Source: Proales similis (lineage: Eukaryota; Rotifera; Eurotatoria; Ploima; Proalidae). Taken from it: a stretch of 64,000 bases of DNA. The notes beneath the pieces are model-generated. The model was not told the DNA's origin. It saw nothing but the letters and a program-made list of their open reading frames with translations, and ran no database searches. Positions 9,927 through 20,903 of the stretch are shown here, in pieces; the first letter of the stretch is position 1; each line of letters begins with the position of its first letter. The position numbers were made by a program, and so were the translations under genes. The stretch covers positions 1-64,000 of the forward strand of contig JAGVRJ010000014.1 in assembly GCA_019059635.1 (NCBI GenBank). Reading direction: 5' to 3'.

Positions 9927-10609
9927 TTAATTTGTTTGTGGATTTTGAGTTGGACTTGTTTTTTCTTTTGATTTTCTTTCGTTCAAACCGAAGTCAAGGT
10001 CTTCAATCTTTGATTCTAAAGCGACCAAGGATGCCTGGATCTGGCTTTGTCCTACAGTTAGCTGTTGAATTAATTTTGCGATTTTTGAAACGTCAGCATT
10101 AGCCGATCTCTGATTGCTTGGTTTCAAAATTCGGCCAGAAATCGGTCTATGAATCAAAGAAGTATGGCTTGGGCTTTTCCGCAATTCACCATCAATGGGC
10201 GTCCGGATTTCTATAGAATTAGGCATTGGCCTTCGGTCACAAGTCTTAAGCGACTGGATTTTGTCCACTCGAGCGAATAGACCATGCATTGGCTTACATT
10301 TAAAGTAGCGCCTATCTGTAATGCTCCCATCGTTTTTTCCTCGATTACTAAAAACTCGACGCCGGCCCACTGGCCTTGAGCGAAGTCAGTCTCTCCTAAA
10401 AATCGTAGCACACCGAATTCATTCTGGCCATTGTTTCTTTTTACGATGATTCGTTCTCCGATGTTGGTGCCACAGGCTTGATTTGGCTCGCTCGCTGGAC
10501 ATGTACTTTCTTTTTTAAAATTAAATCGAATGATCTGTATCGGCAACTTTTGATCAGCTGATTTTAAAGAAGCCATTTGCTTTAATTCAAGCTGAGACAT
10601 ACATAGCAA
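9927..10609 (-). pseudogene. CAP-Gly domain gene with a one-base frameshift
   Basis: Minus-strand frame from 10609 encodes a CAP-Gly microtubule-binding domain (GERIIVKR, LRFLGETDFAQGQWAGVEF). The frame is then lost at a homopolymer of six T on the plus strand (10333-10338) and the domain continues in the next frame (KNDGSITDRRYFKCKPMHGLFARVDKI), including the diagnostic GKNDG-type loop, followed by a basic linker and a short coiled coil (SKIAKLIQQLTVGQSQIQAS) ending at 9927. CAP-Gly domains bind EEY/F tails of tubulin and EB proteins. The homopolymer makes a sequencing or assembly error as likely as a real mutation; if the base is restored in the genome, the gene would encode a CLIP- or dynactin-like small protein of about 225 residues. 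It diverges from the kinesin gene across a mirrored promoter. Confidence 0.75.
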
Positions 10610-10611
10610 AG

Positions 10612-10808
10612 GAATATTTAGCTAACTGAAATACGCGGCTTGTTTATTTCCTTTTTATAGCTTTGTAATTCAAAGCCAACGAAGAGGCTTGAATAAACAA
10701 GAAAACAGTTCAATTCGACTGTTAAGCCCCGTGATTGGTTAAAAGACTTGTTGTGCACGCTTGTCGCTAAATCGACGGAAATGTGACCAAACAGCTCAAA
10801 GCAAAAGA
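10612..10808 (-). promoter_or_regulatory. Left arm of mirrored promoter (perfect inverted repeat)
   Basis: This 197-bp arm is the exact reverse complement of 11022-11218 as far as I can read. Reading outward on the minus strand it has a CCAAT box (10734-10738), a TATA box (10650-10659, TATAAAAAGG on the minus strand) and then the CAP-Gly start codon about 40-50 bp downstream. Box spacing fits a core promoter. Confidence 0.8.
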
Positions 10809-11021
10809 TAAAGAGCAAAAGAAATAAGAGATGGAGGATGAGAGTTGTGTGAATGGCTGATTGTTGCACACCAACGTGAAGTTTTTCTCCAGTTCTCCGC
10901 GTTCTCCAAATTATGCAATGATAATTTTATTATAATTAGCCGATTAGCATTAGGCCACCTGTTTTGATCGAACCAAAGAAAAAAATCAGCGCCTTGAGAA
11001 ATCTCAGCGTCCTCATGTTAG

Positions 11022-11218
11022 TCTTTTGCTTTGAGCTGTTTGGTCACATTTCCGTCGATTTAGCGACAAGCGTGCACAACAAGTCTTTTAACCAATCACG
11101 GGGCTTAACAGTCGAATTGAACTGTTTTCTTGTTTATTCAAGCCTCTTCGTTGGCTTTGAATTACAAAGCTATAAAAAGGAAATAAACAAGCCGCGTATT
11201 TCAGTTAGCTAAATATTC
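11022..11218 (+). promoter_or_regulatory. Right arm of mirrored promoter (perfect inverted repeat)
   Basis: Mirror copy of 10612-10808. Reading outward on the plus strand it has CCAAT at 11092-11096 and TATAAAAAGG at 11171-11180, then the kinesin gene. The 213 bp between the arms (10809-11021) is not palindromic. Confidence 0.8.
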
Positions 11219-11354
11219 AAATCAAAAATGAACAATTCATGGGTTAATTATTCTTCGCTTCAACCTTGCGAGTTTTCAGTAAGCTTCTTATTTATTATTG
11301 CATTCAATTTAAATTTATATAGCGTTCAAGACTCCCGAAGGTGCTCGGAATATC

Positions 11355-12548
11355 ATGGAATTCACTCCCCAAAATCTGTTACCACTTACCAAAAACTCAC
11401 CCTTATCAGAGAATATTATTTGTCGAATTAAACCTATTCATCCTTCACTCGACAGTGACCGCTTTCAGATAGAACAGAACCGAATTATTCATAATGAACT
11501 TGGAAAAAAGTTCTATTTTGAATTCCACAAAATATTCAATCAAAATTATTGCGAAGCTGAAATATTCCAACAGCTGGTTGGAAAAAACTTTAATACAGGG
11601 ATAAGCTCATACGCCTGGATTAACTACGGGAGAACTAATTCGGGTAAAACCTACACAATGATAGGAAAAGATAACCAAGAAGAACTTGGCCTCATCCCGA
11701 GAACCCTTCACTTAGTATTTGAGTCATATAATGGCAAAGTGTCCGATCAAAAAAAATTGAGATATATGCCGTCCGAATTTGATAGCTTTAAGGAGATATC
11801 AAATGAAACAATTAGTCGATTGAAAGTCTTGAAGAAAAAGTGCCCAATTACAAGCTCTCTTTCAACACCTGCACGAACTGAATTGACTTTAAAATGCGAA
11901 CCTTATCTTGAATATTCAATCTGGATTGGTTGTATAGAAATATACAACGATAAAATTTACGATTTATTCGACGAAAGAGAAAAAAAGAAAATATTTACCA
12001 AATTAAGCAAATCATTTATCGACAAACAGGTATTTATCCCTGTACAATCGTTGTCAGAAGCCTTATGCTTCTTCGAATATGGCAGAAAACAATCAACAAA
12101 AAGGTCAAATCAAATCAATAGTGAATCATCCAGGGGGCATACATATTTTTCAATTAAGATTCTTGTACACCGCGATATTTCACAAGAGCCCATAAAAACT
12201 TTGGAGCTGGCTTGGTTTGATATGGCCGGGGTTGAGACTAATAATTACACAAAAGAGACCAAAGCCGAGAGTTCTTTTATAAACAGATCGCTGCTCACTA
12301 TGAGAAGCCTTCTTAAGGAAACAAGATCAAAATCAATTAATAAAAGAGAAGGAAAAGTGACACAACTTTGGTTTAATTGGCTCAGCAGTGAACTGAAAAA
12401 AAATATAACAGTAATTTTAAACCTATCCATGGAAAAAAATCTGGAAAAAAGCACATTGAATGTTTTAAAATATTTTTGCCCGAAACAAAAAGGAGATAAC
12501 GATGATTCAAAAATCATATTAGGTAATAAAATTTATAAAAAAAACTAA
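11355..12548 (+). CDS. Motor-only kinesin, kinesin-6 (KIF23/MKLP1)-like
   Basis: One open frame of 397 codons holds a kinesin motor domain and almost nothing else. CRIKPI starts the core, WINYGRTNSGKTYT is the P-loop, GCIEIYNDKIYDL the alpha-2/3 region, NSESSRGH switch I (normally N..SSRSH) and DMAGVE switch II (normally DLAGSE). The pattern INRSLLTMRSLL and the wording around switch I resemble KIF23/MKLP1, the cytokinesis motor of centralspindlin. There is no stalk or tail, and both switches are altered at conserved positions, so ATPase activity is doubtful. The frame is open upstream to 11325 with plausible MKLP1-like residues (FKTPEG), and a small first exon starting at 11228 is possible, but the splice phase does not fit. 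Mirrored promoter upstream. Confidence 0.75.
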   Translation: MEFTPQNLLPLTKNSPLSENIICRIKPIHPSLDSDRFQIEQNRIIHNELGKKFYFEFHKIFNQNYCEAEIFQQLVGKNFNTGISSYAWINYGRTNSGKTYTMIGKDNQEELGLIPRTLHLVFESYNGKVSDQKKLRYMPSEFDSFKEISNETISRLKVLKKKCPITSSLSTPARTELTLKCEPYLEYSIWIGCIEIYNDKIYDLFDEREKKKIFTKLSKSFIDKQVFIPVQSLSEALCFFEYGRKQSTKRSNQINSESSRGHTYFSIKILVHRDISQEPIKTLELAWFDMAGVETNNYTKETKAESSFINRSLLTMRSLLKETRSKSINKREGKVTQLWFNWLSSELKKNITVILNLSMEKNLEKSTLNVLKYFCPKQKGDNDDSKIILGNKIYKKN

Positions 12549-12618
12549 ATAACTTAAAGAAAATGTTTCTCAAGAAACAACAACGAGCTGTTTCATAGAT
12601 GCGAGCTTTGACCTTAAA

Positions 12619-13014
12619 ATGAATTTTTCAGAAGAAGTTTTGGAACAAAGTTTCAAAACAATCGAAACAAATATGCAAGAAACTTTAAGTCGGTTGGCTC
12701 ATCTAGAAAAGATGATTCAAGAAATTTTAATCAATCAATCAAATCTGGATGCAAAAATTAACACAATAGAAAAAAAAATTCAAACGCAATCACAAATGGA
12801 GGAGAAAGAAATTAATGCTACTCAAAAGAAATATGCTAAGTCAACTACCAGATGGACTGAGGAAGAAGAGATTTTTCTTATCCGCGCGATCAGAAACGGG
12901 AAAAAAATTAATGATGTCATCAAAGATTATAATGATCTGTTTAACGCCCGAACCAATGATGCGATAAAAAGAAAATTAGATAGACTGAGATCGAAGAATG
13001 CTAGAAGCAAATGA
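12619..13014 (+). CDS. Small coiled-coil protein with Myb/SANT-like C-terminus
   Basis: 131 codons. Residues 1-60 form a heptad-rich coiled coil (ETNMQETLSRLAHLEKMIQ). Residues about 72-125 carry a Trp-led, Myb/SANT-like helical segment (TRWTEEEEIFLIRAI, NARTNDAIKRKLDRLR). It lies within the insert between the 537-bp repeats, 70 bp behind the kinesin gene and on the same strand. No orthologue comes to mind; function unknown. The AT-rich codon usage resembles the kinesin frame. Confidence 0.5.
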   Translation: MNFSEEVLEQSFKTIETNMQETLSRLAHLEKMIQEILINQSNLDAKINTIEKKIQTQSQMEEKEINATQKKYAKSTTRWTEEEEIFLIRAIRNGKKINDVIKDYNDLFNARTNDAIKRKLDRLRSKNARSK

Positions 13015-13342
13015 GTTCATATAATTATTATCATTCATAATTATTTACAATTATTTATCATTATAATAATGAAGATGTCCTGCCTCAAGATAGAATATTT
13101 CTGATTCTAGAATAAGACGAAAGAAAAGAAAAGATAATGAATTTTCTTGTAATTACTTCTTAAAAAGAGGAATCTCCTTCGAAATCCTGAAGAGCGTATT
13201 CCAGGCTTGGATACATTAGAGAATTTTTGATGGAGCAGGGCGCTCGAACCGTAGATGCCAGCGAGCTAATTCAACTTGATTCGGCATCAGCGTGTCTGAA
13301 TTATTCTAAGAACGGGCATATTCTAACTCAAGGCATAACATT

Positions 13343-13879
13343 TTCAACTCTAATTTATTTTGAACCGAACAGATTTTATATTCGATTGGCTAAATTTAAA
13401 ACTCTTGGAAACAAACTCGGAAAATTTAGCTTTCTTAAAAGATCAAAATAAAATATATCACAGATATTATTGAAATTTTTGCTGAGATTTTAAAAAACCT
13501 CAAACCTTAATTCTCTTGCTTTAATTTTTGCTCGAAGACATGTTTGATGTGATACAACTCTTAGATGGGACACAGCATATGTATGTCTCACCTTCATTCA
13601 CTTACTAGTTCAAAAGCGAAAAAATTTAATCAAAATTTTAAGTCTGAAAGAAATGAGCGCATCTGAAGGGCCAATCTCGACTGAGGCTTCATTAGGCAAA
13701 CGGCCAAATTACGACGGCCCCAAAGAGGGAGTCAGGTATCCTCTAGATGTGATATATTGTGGAGGTTCAGCTTTTGAGTTCATTTTCTAATCTTTGCCAA
13801 TACTTAATCTAAAATTTAGCTTGTGGATTAACTTTGGAATTATGCGAATATTCAGCTAACCCAGATACATGTAAAGATT
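13343..13879. repeat. 537-bp direct repeat, right copy
   Basis: Partner of 8284-8820, same orientation, offset 5059 bp. Here the repeat runs seamlessly into the rest of DENR, so this copy keeps the original downstream junction. Confidence 0.95.
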
Positions 13880-14340
13880 GGCTGGAAAAAAACAAAAGCA
13901 GTTTAGGAGAAAGGCTTAGCCAGCTAACAAGTATGTATTGGGCTTGATAGTCAAGGCTTTGAACATAAATTATTCCATGGTTTCTAGTCAATGAAGACGC
14001 AGCCTCTTCAGGAGACGGCGGTGAAAAAAAGTCTTCTCACCAAAAAAGGGGAGGAAAGGGAATGCCCAAGTCGAAAAAAGAAAAAGCGCCATCCAAAATC
14101 GCTATAAGCAAGAATCAGCGAAAAGGAAACAAGCACGTGACAATAATTAAAGGATTAGATTCTAACGGAATCGATCTAGAGACCGCCCGGAAATTTTTCG
14201 CCCAGCGCTTTTCCTGTGGTTGCTCTAAAGGCGACGGGGATGAAGTTATAATTCAAGGCGATTTTGTAGAAGTGCTCCCAACTGTATTACTTGAAAAATT
14301 TTCCCAGCTAAAATCAGAGATGATAGAAACAGCAAGCTGA
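13653..14340 (+). CDS. DENR: Density-regulated protein (translation re-initiation factor)
   Basis: Exons 13653-13764, 13820-13930 and 13988-14340 join in frame to 191 codons, close to the 198 of vertebrate DENR. The N-terminal zinc-binding-like part reads YPLDVIYCGAC, LELCEYSANPDTCKDWLEK; the C-terminal SUI1 domain shows IIKGLDSNGIDLETARKFFA and FSCGCSKGDGDEVIIQGDF, all as in DENR. With MCTS1 it recycles 40S subunits and permits re-initiation after short uORFs. Introns of 55-57 nt. Its 5' half is duplicated at 8594-8820. It converges on XDH, with only 90 bp between the stop codons. Confidence 0.95.
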
Positions 14341-14430
14341 GCCAAAATTTCTTAATCCCAGTTTCAATAAAAGAAAACGAAAAACATGCTTATAACTATC
14401 TATAAAATCTAGTTGTTTCTGAAGACAACT

Positions 14431-17400
14431 TTACGAGCGAACTGCCCAAGGCTTTGAGTTATCGTCTTCTATTGTTGCTTTGCGAGCAAGCTCATCATTT
14501 ATTGCCAAGCGAATTATTTCCGGCGTGCACGGCGAAGGGAAGGAGTCTAGTGGCTCAGTTATTCCATTAGCTTGCCTGTATGAAACGTTCAAACAAGTTG
14601 CGAGGAATAGAAAACAAAAAAGCCAACCTTGCTGAGACAACCGCATCCCGAATAGCGAAAAAGACCGATGAAGCTAAAAATAGGGGAGGCTCTCCTATAC
14701 CTTTTGATGATTTAATCGTGTTAAGTGTCTCATATTTCTTGTCTCTTAAGATCTTGATATTAAATTCTAGCGGTACATCTCGGAAGGAGGGTATTTTATA
14801 GTTTCCTGGTCCTCTAGTTAAAAGACTACCATCGCTTGTAAGGTAAAGTAATTCTTCACTAGTAAAAAGACCAAGACCTTGAGCAAAGGCTCCTTCTATT
14901 TGTCCTATATCGATGGCGAAGTTAATCGATTGTCCGATATCCATGACGATATCGGTTCTCAAAGTAGTATGATCACCAGTTAAAAGATCTATTTCTACCA
15001 TAGACAGTGCGGTACCTAAGGTGAAATAGTGGTACATGTTTCCTTCATTTTTTTCCCAGTCAAACGTTATTTCGTCATTTTGATAGAAACCAGTGGCGCT
15101 AAGAGATATTTTATCACAATAAGCGGCTTTGACCCAATCCTGGAAAGATCCAGACGGGTTTTTAACCTTGAATGGTGTTAGTCGCTCTTTGAGTGATTCG
15201 CAAGCTTTTGAAACAGCCATGCCGTATAAATCAGAAGAAACCGAGGCAGCTGTGGGGGATGAATTCGGAACTTTATCCGTGGCAGCTTCACTAATATAAA
15301 CAGACTCCAAAGGCACTTCAAGTACATTAGCAGCTATCTGAGTCATTTTCGTATATAGACCTTGCCCCATTTCAATAGCCGGTATATTTACCAATACAGA
15401 TCCATCACAATAGATATGAACTAAGGCACCTGCTTGATTTAGAAACTGTAATCCGAATCCAAGACCGTATTTCGTAGGTATAGCTGCTAGACCCCGTTTC
15501 TTCCACTTGTATTGGGCATTGAAATTCTTGACCTCTTTTCTTAGATCAAAGTAATTAGATTCATCTAAAAGCTTTTTCCACATCTCGGGTATAAACCAAT
15601 CTTTAATTTCCATTTTAAATGGTGTGATTGACTTGGGTTTGTAGAAATTTTTCTGTCGGATTTCAATCTGATCTATTTTCAACTTTTCTGCTGCTTCGGT
15701 GATCATACTTTCCACAACAAACATGGCTTGAGGTCCACCAAATCCCCGGAAGCTAAAGCAATTTTTTTATCAAAAAATTGTTTTTCAGAACTTTAAAAAA
15801 AATAACTTAAACTTACGCAGTATTAGAGTGCAGATTGGTTTTGGCTAGTTTTCCGGTAAATTTGAAAGAGGGAAAGAAATATGTATTATCAACATGCGAT
15901 AGGGCCCGATCCATTACTCCAAAAGACAGGTCACCAGAGTAGCCAGCATTTGATATCAAATCAATTTGACAAGCTTTGAAAAAGCCATCACGAGTTAGAC
16001 GAAGTTTATATTCGGCATAAAATGGGTGGCGGCCACCTGACATTTGCATGTCAATATCTCGGTCAAGAATGAAACGAATAGGTCTTTTTAATTTGTTGGC
16101 AGCTACCGCAGCTGCAACTGCCAGCCAGCTAGCTCTTGTCTCTTTTCCACCAAAACCGCCGCCAATTCTCTTTACCCGGCAAACAATCCGATTCCTTGGA
16201 ATTCCTAGAGTAAGAGCCACATCAGCTTGTATTTCTGATGGGTTCTGTGTTGATGATATAATTTCTATTTCATTTTCCTCTCCTTTTGGTATAACTAAAC
16301 ATCCTTGAGTTTCAAGATAAAAATGCTCTTGACCTCCGATCTTACAACTTCCCTTAACTATCACTTGCTGATCGTCGTCCTCAACAATAAAGGTGCTATC
16401 TGTTATATCACCACTTTGTAGTGAATGATTATAAGCCTCAAAGAATGAATTCTTTTCAATCGCATTCTCAATAGTTAAAATATGTTCCAGCTCTTCATAT
16501 TGAACCTCAACTAATCGAGCAGCTTTTTGAGCCAATGCCTTGCTTTCCGCCACAATAATTCCTATGAGTTGCCCATTAAAAAGGCATTTCTTTGATGCGA
16601 ATACTTCTTCATCCTTGAAAATTCCGAATAAGTTCGAATTAGGAACATCTTGGTAAGTAATAAAGTCATGAACCCCTTTGAGTTGGAGGGCTTTTTCAGC
16701 ATCAACTCTCTTTATAAATGCATGGGCCCTTTTAGAAAGAACAGGATATGCTGATAGTTCGTTTGCTTGGTCCGGTGTATCATCAAGATAACGAGCGACT
16801 CCGGTGCTCTGTTTAAGAGCTGAAAGGTGGCAACTTGTTGTTCCAAGATGCATTTCTTCACTTGAAGTGCCAAATATCTGAGAACCTTTGGAAATCCCTC
16901 TTTGAATGTCTTCCACATCATTCTGAGAACTATCTTTAAGTGATTCAGGCAAATAGCTTTGCGAAACTTGATGCCAGAATTTGGTGACAAACGAAATAGC
17001 GAGAGTTCTTCGATAAGAAGGCATTCCTCCCGGTACAGATAAAGTCAACTTAATTTGGTTGAGAATTATTTCTTGAGCAAGATTCAGAGATTTCGCATCG
17101 AATCGAGTCCCTCTCAAATCATTTTCAATTTGTTTTATATAGATGGTGGTTGGAGCAAGTCCTCCGAAAGCCACAGATAAGTTTTTTATCAATAAATGGT
17201 TACTGGAATCCCGATCAAGTTCAAGACTAAAGCAAGCGTTTACGATAGCGATATCATCATCTTTGCGTTTAGCTTGTTTGTAGGCACGAACTATATGAAG
17301 GTTGCTTTTTGGTAAAGGAATCAAAATACTTTTGAGGATTTCATTTGAACCCAAATCGGTCTTGCGATACCCTTTGAAAAATGAGCGCATGCTAACAAAC

Positions 17401-18635
17401 CGTTCACCATGCTCATCTGAATCAATAACTACTTTTGCATTCGCTGCAATCAGAATGGGGTTTAAATCAGAAATCGGTGATGCTGTTGCAACGTTGCCTG
17501 CTAACGTCGCAAAATTTCTGATTTGCCGTGAAGCAAACCAGCGAAGATTGGAAAGAAGTGCATTCGCTAGTGATTGCTCATATACATGTAAAATATTTTG
17601 CTTTTTTATCTGATCTAGACCGTCGATCAAGTCGCTAAGAGTAATATTTGCTCCGATCTCAAGTGTTCTCGAACCTTCCAGCTCAATAATGTTGATTTGT
17701 CCAAGTTCTTTTTTAAGATTAGATACATTTATAAAATTTGGGTACTTCAAACCCTTAAGTTTCATTTCCACTCCGATTTCAGAGTTTCCTCCGACCAGGC
17801 GAGAATTAGGTAATATTCTACATGCCTTGAGTAGCTGTTCCAAAGAGATAGGCTCGAACCAAAGTTGGTCTTCATGCTGAATTAGAAGAGGTTTTATTTT
17901 TGTAGATTGGTCGCGCAGTTCATCAGGGAAAGAAGGACCACTTTCCTCTAGCTGCAAGGTTTTGCACTTTGAAAAATCAACTAATCCGTTCGGTTCCAAG
18001 TTAATGTCTTTGCCAAAAGTCTTCGCTGAATCCAGAATAGATCTGTAACCTGTACAGCGACAAAGATTTCCATCAAAAGACTCCTCTATATCTTGGACTT
18101 GGGGCTCTGCATTCTGCTTTAAATAACCAAACAAAGACATGACAATTCCAGGAGTGCAGAAACCACATTGGGATCCATGCCCTAAGGCTATCCGCTCCTA
18201 TGGTCATGTATGTATGTAATATAATTTAACTTGTAACCTCAATCTTTTAAAAATTACCTGGATGGGGTGTGGCTTGTCTGGACATCCTATGCCTTCAACG
18301 GTGATAACTTGTTTGTTTCTAACAGCGCAGATAGGAACTAAGCAAGCATTCGCTGAACGATAACAAACTTTTCCCTCGATGAATTCGGCGATTACGACGG
18401 TGCAGGCGCCACAGCCTCCTTCTCCGCAGCCGTATTTGGTTCCTCGATAACCATTACCACGTAGATACTCAAGAAGTGTCAGCGTCGGATCAACGTTTTC
18501 AAGTCTTTTTGGGTTTGAATTCACATAAAACTCCAGAAAATGCTGGCATTCAAACTCGCGGCTTAAATTTTCCATTTTTTCCGGTATATTTCGATCGGGT
18601 TCTAACTTATTTCTAATGCGTAAAAAGTTGAACAT
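14431..18635 (-). CDS. XDH: Xanthine dehydrogenase/oxidase
   Basis: Four exons (18258-18635, 15817-18197, 14628-15752, 14431-14575) join in frame to 1342 residues, the normal size. It oxidises hypoxanthine to xanthine and urate in purine breakdown, in the cytosol or peroxisome. Visible are the N-terminal 2Fe-2S site (CGEGGCGACT, about 70-79), the second cluster (GHGSQCGFCTPG, LCRCTGYR), the FAD domain (FFKGYRKT) and the molybdopterin domain. The substrate-pocket Glu in GGGFGGKETR and Arg in NTAFRGFGGPQ are those of XDH, not aldehyde oxidase. The catalytic Glu is present in GIGEPPLFLA. Introns are 51-64 nt. Confidence 0.96.
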
Positions 18636-19064
18636 TAGCTTGGTTGATATTTTCTTTTTATTTTGAATATCATCTTATCTTCATTATCTTATCTTTATTT
18701 TATCAACAAAGATTACTCTTCGCTAATTTTCAGTTTGGTTGATAGAGAGGTTTGTGAGCTGCAGGTAAATTCTTAATTTATTTCGAATCATTAAGCTAAT
18801 AAAACGTTTTTATCTACATTAGCTAGTTAACCTGACTGCAATCATCCAATATTAATCTGTTGGGTGTTCATTGAACTGTTGCCCGCTCAATTTAGAGATA
18901 AAACTAACATGATACGTTCACGTTCTTCCCTTTCACGTTCTTTGTGTTTTAGCTGGTATCTTTTAATCTACTTTTATGTAATGTTGAATCTGAATTCTTC
19001 GCCGATTTTCAATTCGTGTGGGCCATAAAGCCTGAAATTCCAGCTTGGCCTATCTAGTATTGAA
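18636..19064. other. Intergenic, XDH upstream region
   Basis: AT-rich sequence between the XDH start codon and the TTLL1 stop codon (same strand). No gene or clear element seen. Confidence 0.4.
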
Positions 19065-20758
<1,694 letters not shown>

Positions 20759-20903
20759 TTCTGCGTTGATAAATTATGATATTAACCAAATGACTCTTCT
20801 AGGATGGACCGTAATCGTTTCCATGGAAACGTTTATGAACTTAGGTAGATTGTTTTGGAACGTTAGGAAATTCTTGACGTTTTAGCGTTAAAGCGCAACA
20901 GAA
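20759..20903. promoter_or_regulatory. Bidirectional promoter, TTLL1 / ARMH1
   Basis: Only 145 bp separate the two start codons. It contains ccatggaaacg near 20821, which resembles an X-box/RFX half site (G-t-t-n-C-C-A-T-G-G-n-A-A-C: gtttccatggaaac at about 20817-20830 is a near-palindromic match). RFX factors drive ciliary genes in animals, which fits both neighbours. Confidence 0.6.

Noticed and set aside
10618..10869. Open frames of 82-83 codons on both arms of the inverted repeat
   Set aside because: They encode the same peptide only because the arms are mirror copies; CCAAT and TATA elements inside show that it is promoter DNA.
13227..13451. 74-codon plus-strand frame overlapping the right 537-bp repeat
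   Set aside because: Its second half is the CAPZA-DENR intergenic repeat; no family resemblance, and the equivalent frame is not kept at the left copy.
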